NCBI GenBank assembly: GCA_012295275.1
Contig: CM022665.1
Coordinates: forward strand, 34,218,022 to 34,282,021
Direction of reading: 5' to 3'
Source: Chrysomallon squamiferum
Lineage: Eukaryota > Mollusca > Gastropoda > Neomphalida > Peltospiridae
DNA: 64,000 bases
Part shown: one piece after another, positions 26,081-37,400 of the stretch
How the letters are laid out: the number at the start of each line of letters is the position of its first letter
Numbering within the stretch: the first letter of the stretch is position 1
Program-made: the position numbers and the translations under genes
Notes under the pieces: model-generated
The model's input: the letters and a program-made list of their open reading frames with translations, nothing else
The model's database searches: none
Told to the model about the DNA's origin: nothing

Positions 26081-26497
26081 TATGGAACACGATATTATTT
26101 TGAGGGAAAACAAATTCTTATGGTTTTGTATAATCGATCTGAAAGTCAAAGCGAAGTGAAGCGAAATCTGAATAACTTTTAATCTGATATAAAATTGTTT
26201 AATTATTAAATCATTCAACCTGCAGTGTCCACGCTACAGCTTTGACACCCAACGTTCCTAAACTGTGATGATGCATGATCAATTTTTCGTCCATCATGTG
26301 ACGAAGAAAGAATGTAGCCGGTATAATGCCATAATATTTGCAAGCAGACAAATACTGATGTTTCCATGTCTCCTCTAAGTCTTTCGTTTCAGCTTCTTCT
26401 GCAATAAATGATCTTAACGGATAATTAAGATTGTCGGGACCATGAAAGGAATGATGTATCATTTCAAAATTAATTTTAGGTAAAGACAAATACCAGC

Positions 26498-26594
<97 letters not shown>

Positions 26595-26754
26595 TGTATT
26601 TGTTTTACCCTGAATTTCCAAATCTGTATCGTAATCGGCTTCGTTTTCTATATCAATCATAGTACTGAAATAATAATAATAATAATAATAATAATAATTA
26701 CAACAACAACAACAAACTGAAAAGGAATAATAGTTCCAGCACAAAGAGATATAG

Positions 26755-26793
<39 letters not shown>

Positions 26794-27085
26794 CGCGCGC
26801 GCGCACAAACAACAACAGAAAAGAAAAACAGGAACCAGATATACAGGTAATGATTTGGAGTAAAAAAAAAATTGTCAAACAGAAATAAATAAAATAAAGA
26901 AGCTATATGCATAGAGGTTCCTAAAAATGTATATAAAAGTTAAAAGACCATGAATGCTATTAAACGCCATTAAGGTACCTTGATGTTACCAAATCGATAT
27001 TGGTCGGTTGGCACGATGGTGCCGAATGACTGCTGTGACAAGGAGTAAACGACTTCCTAGCCGTGATAACGAAGGTCTTTGACAT
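15538..27085 (-). CDS. LRRC74A: LRRC74A-like leucine-rich-repeat protein (exons on both sides of carrier copy 3)
   Basis: RNI-type LRR protein; the molecular role of this family is poorly known. Thirteen exons with consistent phases: 27085-26979 (start ATG), 26664-26609, 26398-26220, 25671-25564, 24995-24902, 24128-24079, 23660-23579, 23461-23376, 22920-22726, then 16851-16759, 16482-16359, 16000-15840, 15633-15538 (TAA). Predicted length is 476 residues; the human protein is of similar size. N-terminal landmarks are YLSACKYYGIIPATFF and HHHSLGTLGVKAVAWTL, then consecutive ~28-residue LRRs (HLDLEDNAMEAEG, LNIANNRLKSRGA, LNLSNNGLGEE, LNLSWNHFRGVGA, VNISFNGLGSEGA, LDVSSNRIGLTGA, AHNPMEVAGA), then a KHG segment and a degenerate EF-hand-like C-terminus. 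The intron 22,725-16,852 contains carrier copy 3 and a MULE on the opposite strand. The intron after 16,759 uses a GC donor. The joining of the two halves is inferred from phase and homology. Confidence 0.75.
17364..19332 (-). mobile_element. Decayed MULE DNA transposon, copy 3
   Basis: Third copy, with inverted ends at 17,364 and 19,332. It is almost identical to copy 2, including its terminal 50 bp and the same frameshifts in the transposase remnant. It lies inside the large LRRC74A intron (16,852-22,725), in the same orientation as that gene. Confidence 0.8.
19702..22571 (+). CDS. SLC25 carrier copy 3: exons 2-4 intact, no first exon
   Basis: Exons 19702-19782, 21386-21638 and 22096-22571 are equivalent to copy 1 exons 2-4, with the same splice sites and an uninterrupted frame to TAG at 22,569-22,571. 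Signatures CPIDLFK and MPLDFVK are intact. The HPFDTVK exon is missing from the unit, so a full carrier could be made only by splicing from the exon at 175-218, ~19.5 kb upstream. The 3' UTR is cut ~80 bp after the stop, so the copy 1 poly(A) signal is lost, and a read-through transcript would be antisense to the LRRC74A exon at 22,726-22,920. It could be an alternative 3' cassette or a dead duplicate. Confidence 0.75.
25983..26080. repeat. (ATTT)n(ATT)n microsatellite
   Basis: ATTT units followed by an uninterrupted ATT tract, inside the LRRC74A intron between the exons at 26,220 and 25,671. Confidence 0.92.
26500..26592. repeat. (GA)n microsatellite, ~90 bp
   Basis: Uninterrupted AG/GA dinucleotide run of about 45 units, 17 bp from the LRRC74A exon at 26,609-26,664. 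On the gene strand it is a pure CT tract just downstream of that exon's donor site. Confidence 0.95.
26757..26804. repeat. (AC)n(GC)n microsatellite
   Basis: CA repeats followed by alternating GC (GCGCGCGCGC), a stretch able to adopt Z-DNA, within the first LRRC74A intron. A related (CA)n tract lies at 24,857-24,896, where it abuts the donor site of the exon at 24,902-24,995. Confidence 0.9.
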
Positions 27086-27415
27086 TATTGAAATGAAAAC
27101 TGGAGAAAACACAGACGCAAAGGTAAAACAAAACAAAAATATTATGATAACGCAAACTGGGTATCTATTATACGTCACTTCGGTGACGTCATATATTTGG
27201 ACATATCTATTGCATACTGTTTACATTTTTAGACCATATATTTGTCCCTTTTTATAGTACGAAGAGGTACTGAAAATATTATTAGTGAGATATATATTTT
27301 CTCTATCATCCTTCAAACATAACCTTAAAAAGAACTTTTGAACCTGCTCGTATATTGTTGGGTGCTCGACAATATTGGAGGAAATGTTTTTGTTGCAATA
27401 AGAGGAAGAATCGCA
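27086..27415. promoter_or_regulatory. Divergent promoter of LRRC74A (-) and MRPL4 (+) with CRE site
   Basis: Only 330 bp separate the two start codons. A full palindromic CRE, TGACGTCA, lies at 27,184-27,191 and a half site ACGTCA at 27,172-27,177, a form bound by CREB/ATF/CREM factors in animals. No TATA box was placed with confidence. That the region drives both genes is inferred from layout. Confidence 0.6.
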
Positions 27416-30400
27416 ATGATTTTGTCACGTTCTGTTCTCATTTCAAAAGAAGCAGTGAAACGATTGTATTGTTCCTTTCAGCAAAAGGTTTTAACTGTTT
27501 ATATATGGTTTTAGTTAACAGCATAGTATTAATTACAACAAAAAGGTTGATGCGACATGTTAAACAGTAAACTCTTGACTAATGGCAATCGCATTCACGC
27601 ATAGTTTTCTTATTTCTGTACCACCTCATGAGGGTCATCATGTTCATGGCATAATTTCATTATAGTTGCAGTTCTAATCATAGTTTACTTATTGCACATC
27701 TCTTATATTTAAAGTTGCACAACATAATTCATTTAGATTATAAAAATGTTAAAAGGGTATCATTTAATAAATGTTTGAATTAGAACTGTTAAAATAATAC
27801 TGTAGGAAAGGTTATCTTAGGTTAAACTGTTCATGTAAATTATTTAAGTAAAGCTGTATTAGAATGAACTATTGTTCTATAATGTGTATGTAAGGTATTG
27901 AAAGCCCTGACAATCACCTGAGGAGTGGTTAATAAAAGAAATCACAACATCAGTACTTCATATTCGTTAAATTTATGGAAGATATTTGACAAATGTGTAC
28001 TTTTTGTAGTAAAGGCTGACTTCTGAATACTATGTAAATGTAGCATTAGTATATTACATAGGAAAATATTAGATTTCAAAAGATGAAATATGCTTCTACT
28101 CATAATTTTTTGTTCTTTATTTTTTTAGTGCTGTTTTTCCAAAACATCTTATCCAAGTCAGGATGTATCTGAGATAACAGGTTTCCAGTCAGGTAAGATA
28201 ACTCAAATACATTCTAAAGCTCATATTTAAAACATCTAATTAAAATATAATGAGATTGAAACAGATTTCTAATAATTATGTTTGTTTTTCTTTTTTAAAG
28301 TGTTATTATTTTACAGTGTGTAAAAGTAAGTATTGATTTCTCACAATACTGATGCCAATAATTATTTATTTAAAAAAAAGAAGAGAAAAAAACGTCTCTT
28401 TAACAGCTTAAATATTGTCAAACAGTGAAGTTTTCTTTTTTGGTTTAACCTGCAAGGAAGCCTATTCTCTTTATATTTGAATTCTTCTGTTATAACAGGA
28501 CCACAGGCATTACCCATTGTGACATCTCGGAAAATTGAACATCCTCCTTTATACACTCCTCCCAAGCAAGCTTGGCTGGAAAGACTAGATACAATTGAAG
28601 ATGGAAAAGTGGGAATTATCGATCTACATCCAGAAATATTTGGAACCTATCCTAGGTTTATGTTTTTTTAAATATGTAAATTTTTAAATTTGAACTTACC
28701 TCAGTTTCAGTTTGTTACTGAAATAAATTTTACTTTTTAATAATTTTAAATTTCATCATTTCAATTATTAATGTACATGCTTCAAAAATATATTAATGAT
28801 ATATATATATTTGTTAATACTTTAGAAAATATGGAATATATACATAAATTATTCATTTATTTTAGTGATTGTTTTTTCTTCTTTCAGGATAGATATTTTG
28901 CACAGTAATATTTTATGGCAGAGAAATTTTAAAAGAATTGTAAGTTTTATTGTAACAGAAATAATTATTTTACTTTTTGTTTGTTTTCATTATACCCATA
29001 TTTCTTTGAATTGGAAGAATAATCAATCAAACAATGGAAGAAACCTTGCAGTAATCTGCACTAGACTTTTCTATACATTAATTCTTGGGCTGTTCTCCTT
29101 TTAATACAGACACACGTGTCTAAAAGTGAGTTATAACAAACACTCCCTAAAATGTCTGTATCTTTAATCATTTTTCATTTAAAACAATTCAAAAATGTAA
29201 CAAGAATATAATATAACAGTATAAATAAAAAAATGTACATTTGAATAATGGTAATGAAGGCATCTTCTCAAGTATGTAAAAAAGAACAGGAAAATAAATC
29301 AGTATTTCAATTTTTTTATTAGCAGGAATAGTTTTGAAATAATTAAAATGTAAATGTGAAGTCTTTAAACAGCAGCTTTGTTATTTTCTTTTATTGTACA
29401 GTCTTATGCGAAAACAAAAACACGTGCTGAAGTGAGAGGAGGAGGACGAAAGCCGTGGCCTCAGAAAGGAATGAACAAAGCACGACATGGCAGCATACGA
29501 TCACCAATATGGCAAGGAGGTATGATATGCATTCTGAATTGCCTTAAATAGTACATCAAAGGACTTTTACCTTAAATTAACATTCAGTGATTGCCATTTA
29601 GTAGGCTACCTGTACTAGTTACTTTTCACCCAACATCCAAAATAAGTTAATACTTCTGTCTGTACAGTGATGCCAAAATCAGTTAGATACAATCACTATT
29701 GAAACAAATCAGTTTAAAAACAGGTATAAATTGTATGACATGTAATATCACAAAATACCAGTACAAACAGGTACACTGAATTATTTGTCACTGCAACAAG
29801 GAAATAACCAAGATAAAATGTTCTATTACTTAATGCTACATATATTTATTTGAAGAAACCACTCAGTTTATTTAGTCTACTCCACACATTTAGAATTGTA
29901 TATTAGCTGTAACCTTATTTCTTATCTTCTGTTTTTTTAAAGTTAATATATTTATTTTAATTAAAAAAATCATAGTTATAATCTCTGCATTATAAATATT
30001 AAATTTATCTATTTTATTCACAGGTGGTGTTGTGCATGGACCAAGAGGACCACAGAGTTACTTTTATATGTTGCCCACATCAATCCGAGTGTTAGGGTTG
30101 AAATCTGCTCTGTCTGTCAAATATGCTCAGGTATTATTACAAAACAATTATAATACACAAGTGTTGTGTTTCACTCAGAAAGAACAAAGTTAATTTGTAA
30201 TAAATTGTTTACCAATATTTAACAGTAAAATTTCTGTTAATTATTATCATAAGCCAGTCCACTGAGAGATGAATTTCCATAAACCAAAATTTTTTCCTCA
30301 CAAATGATTCTCTGTTTCTAAATATACATTTTATTGGAATTGTTGTGTCCAAATCAGAAATCAGGAATTAAGTACATAAGCTCCATAATAAATAATTAAA

Positions 30401-32292
30401 TTGCTGAAACATCTAAAGCAGTAGTTTCCAGAATCCCAAGATGCATTCCTTGCTATGCGATCCTAGGTTTCTCAGTTCCTCATACATTATGATTTGTTAC
30501 CTAGTACAGTTACCAAAATGCCACTGGAGCATATTATTATTATGAGTATGTTTTTCAAATCTTGATAATAAAATAATCCAAAATGGGATTAAATCTGAAG
30601 CAGTATTGTTGTTTTTTGTGAACTGTTAAGTTGTGATCATCCTTATAGTTCTGTATATTATTCGTTAAGTTGATATATATAAAAGGTACATTAATTTCTA
30701 ATTTAAAGATTCTTCTAAGGCTGAAATTCCTCAATGGGAGTCAAGTGTCGTCCGTTTGAGAATTGCTGATCTAAATATTTTTAATTATATTATTATTGTA
30801 GATACCTGAAGATGAGTTGAAACCAATTGTTCATGTGTAAAAAAAAAAAAATATGCATTTTATTTTCAGAATAATCTGCATATAGTTGATTCTTTTAATA
30901 TTCCTTCAGATGAATCACAGGTAAGATATTTTTGTTGATGATTTTCAGTTTAATGAAATACTAATGTGGGATACAAAAATTCAAGGGTTTCTGCTATTTT
31001 TCTAAACATAACATAGACTAGGATTATTAAGGGGTTTTGTTGCATGTTTTACTTGAAATAAATAATATCAAAATTAATACTTGCAGTTTGACTGATTTTA
31101 ACAGTTCAGAAATTTTAACAAGTAACAGTTCTCTCATTCTCACGGCAGATATATTTAAATAATTCAAGATTATTATTAGAAACAGGCTTAATTCACTGAA
31201 TTTCCAAAATTTTGATCGACATTATATGATTATGGATTTTTAAACTAAACTGAAAGACCTTCACAGAAAATAAAATGAAGTTTGTTAGAATTAGAACTGT
31301 CTTTTTGGTAAACACTTTGTGATTGATGGTTTTGTATCAATTTAAATTTCTGAGTTGACATTTTGTTTTTGTTTTTCAGTACATGACAGAATTGATAGAC
31401 ACCAGATTTTGGGGTTATTCAGTGCTGTTTGTTGATGAGTATGTATTTTTTTTTTAAATTCTGTTAGTAATGTTTGCATATTCATACATTGTAACTAAAC
31501 AAATAATCATCCTTTTGCAATTTAGACCTTGTTAATTTTAAATATAGGTAAGTTTAGAAACAGAACATTTCAATTTAGTGCAGTAAAATTATATAACACT
31601 AAAAACTCTGCCTGTGTTTCTAATGATTTGTGTAAGTAATTATTTATATTTTACGTTTGCAGCACTGACTTTATGCCTAGAAACATCTCTATAGCATTGA
31701 GCCAGTGTCCAGAGTTTAATCTGATGCCAGTTTATGGTAAGATGCTTTCATTTTGTAATTAGATCCTAAAATTATTGCAGTACTTATTTTTGAATTGTTA
31801 ACAAAATTTACAGTTACAGTACATGTATATCATTTAAATTAAAAATAAAAGATTTTAAAATTTAGTGACTTCATTAAGATATTTGATCATGGAAAACAGT
31901 GTTATATTTTAATAAATCAATTAATCAGAAGAGACTGCTTTTACATCATTAATTAATTTACTGTATGCAATTAACCTCAAAATGTCCTTTTTTTCTCAAA
32001 TTTATATATATATAATCTGTATGTGTGTGTGATTGGTTTTTTTAAAAAGTGTTCGTTTTGTATGTATCTTTCATTAGTTTTAAAATAACTAATTTTTATT
32101 TTAATTGTAGGGTTAAACGTGTACAGTATGTTGAAACACGAGACTTTGGTGTTGACATTAGCAGCAGTAGAAAAAATTGAACAGAAACTGTTGTACCAGA
32201 TGCACAAAACAGAAAACGATACAAAATACTGTACACGGATGAACATACCTCAAAAGTACTTACCTCAAAAGGAACCAAGAATTGTTGTTTAG
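27416..32292 (+). CDS. MRPL4: Mitochondrial large-subunit ribosomal protein L4 (uL4m)
   Basis: Component of the mitochondrial 39S ribosomal subunit, nuclear-encoded and imported. Ten exons in phase: 27416-27487, 28129-28192, 28499-28655, 28888-28939, 29402-29519, 30024-30130, 30870-30920, 31380-31438, 31663-31736, 32111-32292 (TAG). Predicted length is 311 residues, equal to the human protein. The L4 core is plain: [56 protein letters not shown], and [17 protein letters not shown] near the end. Exon 1 encodes a basic, Arg/Ser-rich leader ([20 protein letters not shown]) suited to mitochondrial targeting. It was chosen because it supplies an ATG, a phase-0 junction and a donor-like site, so it is the least certain exon. 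A poly(A) signal AATAAA lies at 32,410. Confidence 0.93.
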
Positions 32293-33282
32293 AAGAACCA
32301 CTTTCATGAAGAAAAAAAAATGATATACCGAGTGCTAAAATTGTGGATACCATTAATAATATAACCAGTGTGATACCACTAGTACAGGATTTCGTTTTCA
32401 TTGTAGTGTAATAAAAGAATTTTAAAACTTTTTTTGTTTTCACTGTTGATAACTTGAGAATAAATATTAATACATTCTAAATAAATGACTGAGGGAATGT
32501 TTGTTCAACAATATCTCAGTGGTTTTTGTATGAATGATAATGAAATTCAGATATTAGGGGAGAGTTTTTGGATAATAATGCTGCTGATTAAAAAGGAATT
32601 TTTTGCAAACACTTTTGTCAAAAAAACAATACTGTGGCCATTAATACACCAAATGTGAAACTAACTTGATTGGGGTATATCTGAATAGTATCTTAACGAG
32701 AAATGATCCAGCACTTTGACTCCAGTTATATGATTATCATTACTGTATTATCTTGAATAAATTTGTCATTTATATTTTAAAAAAAAACAAAACACACACT
32801 CACAAATGTAAAAACAAGATACTTTTAATTGGTAATTTTCATTTCGTGGTATTTCTAAAATGCAAGAAGTCATTAAATTGGAAATTTATTGACTTAAAAC
32901 ATTTTTTTTACACACACTTTAAAAGCACAAGAACCATGCGAAATGAACAGCAATTTTGTGTCATAGATAAAAGGAAAACAATTATATCTATGAAGGAAAA
33001 GATTAAAATTAAAAGTGTTGGCTACTTACTGTATTTAGTAAAAGAACTATTAACTTAACTCAATTATTTTAGATTATATTTGTGAAGTTTCTTAAAATGT
33101 TATTAATTCATTTAATATATCAGAAATATGCCAAGATGCATAAAAATAAAATCCACATTGTCACAAAGAAGGCAACGATATTTTTGTAATATTGATACGA
33201 ACTAATTTAGTAATTGTAAATCCCTGTTCAGAAAATTAAATTCTTTTTAATCCGTAATAGTACTTACATTTTGTATAAATGA

Positions 33283-33332
<50 letters not shown>

Positions 33333-33421
33333 TAGTTAAACTGTTTTCTTTTTACTGCATGTTCGTTGTGTATATGATTAGTAATTATCTTATTCCGGGA
33401 TTACACAATTCTTTTGATGAA
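32293..33421. other. Intergenic region between MRPL4 and ZFYVE26
   Basis: No gene seen. It contains the MRPL4 3' UTR with AATAAA at 32,410-32,415, AT-rich unique DNA, and an (ATT)n tract at about 33,288-33,331. Confidence 0.6.
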
Positions 33422-33540
33422 ATGGGTCATGTGATCGTTCAAAATGGCTGCGCCCATCAGCTTTTACAAATAGGTGTTTAAACAATTCATAGAAACTCAT
33501 TTGACTTTTGATGGTCATTATTATCTGTTTTAAATAAAAA
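33422..33540 (+). promoter_or_regulatory. ZFYVE26 5' leader / proximal promoter with two short upstream ORFs
   Basis: Contains AAAATGGCTGC at 33,442-33,452, which resembles the YY1 site found at many animal start regions, and TCATGTGA at 33,428-33,435, an E-box of the MiT/TFE half-site type. Depending on the transcription start, two tiny upstream ORFs precede the main ATG: 33,445-33,474 (9 codons plus stop) and 33,511-33,537 (8 codons plus stop). The start site is unknown, so these are candidates. Confidence 0.4.
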
Positions 33541-34359
33541 ATGGATTCTGAAAACAAGTTTTATCGGAGTTCTTCTTATAATAAGGAAAAAGAACAAGCT
33601 GAATCTATCAAACTGTTATACAAATTTTTCTGCAACAGCATTCGTTTAGGTCAATGGGAGTCTGCTCGCGCTTGTGTAGATCAGCTACAGAAAGAAGGTC
33701 ATTTTCTTGAACATAATATATTCGAGATATTGAAAAATGTTGCTGGATATCCATTTACTCAAAGGTCAGTTCAGCAAAAGTTTAGGAAGTGCATACACAA
33801 ATTATATAATAACTGACAGTACAATACGGAAATGTAAACAACCTAGAAAAACTATTAATATATAAATATAGTTAAAATAAAACATCACCAGAAATTATAA
33901 TTCTAATTCACAGTAAATTAGCTGTACAGTAATATATTATATTATATTATCTTAAAATAGATTCATATGCTGAGACTTTTTTAAAATGAAATCAAAGATA
34001 ATTTTGAGCATAAGATATTAAACCTAAAACATTCTTTTTAAAAATTATTTCTGAAATATTTTTATTGTGATGACTTAATCGGTTTATGTGATTTAATAGT
34101 GTGTTTGTTCAGTTGTTAATATGTGTCTAAAAAACACAAATAAACTAATGATAGATTTGTACTGTTATTAATTTGAATTTGTTTTACATACTTATCATTA
34201 ATTTTCACTAAGTAAAATCAACAATTTTTATGTTGTTTATAATTTTATTTTAAAAACAATACATTTTAATATACCTTTACTGGAAGTAACAATCAGCCCA
34301 TATGGCAGTTAAGAAACATCCAGTGAATGAGTCTTAATGATGAAATGTGAATCTAATTA

Positions 34360-34418
<59 letters not shown>

Positions 34419-34422
34419 ATAT

Positions 34423-34457
<35 letters not shown>

Positions 34458-37400
34458 TCTTACAGCTTTGGATCAAAAACAGTATCTTCACCAGCTCATC
34501 TGTCATGGCTATGTCTGTTGGAATGTGATAGGTTGCAGACTCAATATGTGTTTGAAGTTTGTTTTCCTTCATTTTTTATTTTTTTATTTTATTATTATAT
34601 ATTTTTTCAAAATTAACATTGTTCATAAGTAATGGGAAGTTATTTTGTAGATTTATTAAACACGATTTTCATATCTTCTGTCAGTGAGATTAAGCATTAT
34701 CAGTCAAATTAATTGAATATATTAATTATACTTAAATTCAAAAACAGTATGAACTACTTATTGTGCCATTATTTTTTTAAAGGTCAGTTACCCTGCTATT
34801 AAATTAATTATATCTTTGTTATTATTCTCAGCTGAAGCTGATATATTATATTAAACATATTTTAAAATTAGTATTTTCTTAGAAATATTGAAGAAATTGA
34901 TCTTAATAACAGGACAAATATGGCACTTTTGCTGACGTTGATTTTCGTCTTCTGCTGTATGAAGAATGTAATCAGACTGATGCTGTTGTTATCAAGGTGA
35001 TTTTGATATTTTTTGTCTTGGAGTATGTAATAAAATTTGGTGGATAATTTTTTATGTTGATATATATACAACAGTAATTAAAATAATAACTAGTATGTAT
35101 GTTTATATTCTTTATGTCTGTTTTCACAATGTTCTAAGATGTATTACTATTTATATCCTATGAATCACAGATATTAAAATTCAGTACTTTATTTTATTTA
35201 AAAAATTTATTCAACAACAAAATTAATTATATGTTCCAGTCTTTTAAATATAAATCTAAGAATATGTTCCACTTAACAGAGAAATAAATAGAATATCAAA
35301 ACTGTCAGAAATATGTTATGCAAATTACAGAAACTGATTGAAATATATTCACTCATTTGTTTTTAAACCCATTTTTTATTTAAATCTTTTAAATGTTTGT
35401 TTTCACCTAGGAACTATACCAAACCTTTCTTCAGAAACATTCCTCAGGGTCCTATCACAAATCAGAACATCTGTTGTCAAAAGCTTCATTGACATTCCTC
35501 AAAGAAACTCTTGCTAACAATCCCACTCTTGGACATGCACTTATCACCTCCCTCATGCAGGCTGCTTCTGAATCAAAGAACAGCGAAAATCTGCAATTGC
35601 TCTACCTCCAGTGCTTGGAAGCCATCTTGGACAGAATTTGTAAAACAACAGGAAATCAAACCCAGTCAAACAATCTCTGTGATGATGTCTATCTACTGTT
35701 AGGAATGTATGATCCTTTGCCTTATTGGAATTATCTTCCGCTGAGACATTTGTTTTCACGTCTTCTTGAACTGATGAAATTAAACAACTCTGGATTGAAT
35801 GAAGATAAGATTTTATCTGTAATAATTGGAAGAAAACACACTTATCTGATTGAAGAGTTCATCAAGCTTGAAACTGAGTTGATGTCAGGTGAATTAAACA
35901 TAAAACAAGACATGAAGGTAAAAGTTGGTGATTTGTCAGAAGATCAACAGAATTTGGTAGAGATTTTCCATAACCCAGATCCAGATGTCTTTTGGAGAAA
36001 GCTGCTGCAGTTGTCAATCAAACAACAGAAACATATCTTGGAAATAATAGTGGTAAGTCAGGTTAAAAAAGTGTGTATATTTATGAGATAGAGATCACTT
36101 GAATAAAAATATCCTTTTTGAAAATTTAAAACAAAAATATTTCATTCACTTATTTTTTTTGATATATATTTTTTTTACAGTGTTTTTATAAATGTATAAC
36201 TAACTTTTAAGTTTGGATAAATTTTACTGTAAGTATTCAGTTTCTGTGTATGTGTTTCTTTTCAGTATTGGTCACAAATGAATCTAGAATAAATATTTGG
36301 CAGTTGTTACCATTTCTTGAACCTTATTGTTTAATAGTCTTCTGTAAAAAACAAATCTGACTTTTTAGAAGTTCTTTTTTACACTTCAGGAAACAAGTCT
36401 TTGCCTGATCAAACAGGAGCAATTTGAAAAACTCCACAAACTTCTGCTTCCTGTGGAGTTACATCCTTTGAAACAAGTAATTCTGCTTCTAGGCTGGACA
36501 TACTGCAAAACACATTCGGTAGCCAGGAGACTACTTGATGTTCTGTGGGATAAAAAAGTAATTTAAAAAAAGAAAATATATTTATTGCTGAAAAATATTA
36601 TTGTATTCCATAAAGAGATCTGCAGACCTGAATACCGTATATACTTGTGTATAAGTCGAATTTTTGGGAGACTACATTAAGGTAATATTTTTGGGGTCGA
36701 CTTATACATAGGTAATGCTTTTGTAGCTGTTGCTGAAGAGTCGCCATTTTGACTATTTTTTGCTACGGGATGCATCTAAAATAATCGCGGTCTTTCAGCT
36801 TTTCAAAAATATAATTTTATCGTATAAAAAATTTAGAAAAATTAAATAACAAAACCAAATATGAATGTAAAACATGATATTCTTCCGTTTAATGACATAA
36901 AAATACATTTTAAAGCGAGAAAACCGTCAGTACGGCGTTATGCCTTACGGCGTCTTGCAATGATCTAGGAATGCAGACTTCTCTGCCAAATTGCACTAAA
37001 TATCGGTCCTAATTTCATAAACAAAACTCACTTGTTTAATTGTAAAAAATTTGGTGAAATAATATTGCAATCGTCATTAATATCCACTACCGACAAATTT
37101 TGTAAATCATAGAACAGCTAAATATAATGGTAAGTTAGGTCTCCATGTTAGACCTATTACATTAAAGAGATACTATTTATGATACATTTAGGCTATAGCT
37201 CATGTAATACATGCATTTATGTTATTATGGTATGTTCGTGCAAGTTACAGCTCGTGCAAGTTATGTTACAGTAGGCGTACAATGTAGGCCTTCATGGCAC
37301 TGTCACACTGGTCTAAAAATAGTGACGGTGCCTGGAATCTACAGTCGACTTATACACAAGTAATACCTAAAATGACGCAATGTTTGGTCTTAAAATACAC

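Noticed and set aside
27355-27570. 71-codon + strand ORF upstream of MRPL4
   Set aside because: It lacks an ATG at its start. A different frame in the same place gives a better MRPL4 first exon (27,416-27,487) with ATG and matching phase.
34361-34459. Regular repeats considered as CRISPR-like arrays
   Set aside because: Simple tetranucleotide repeats without spacers in an animal genome.
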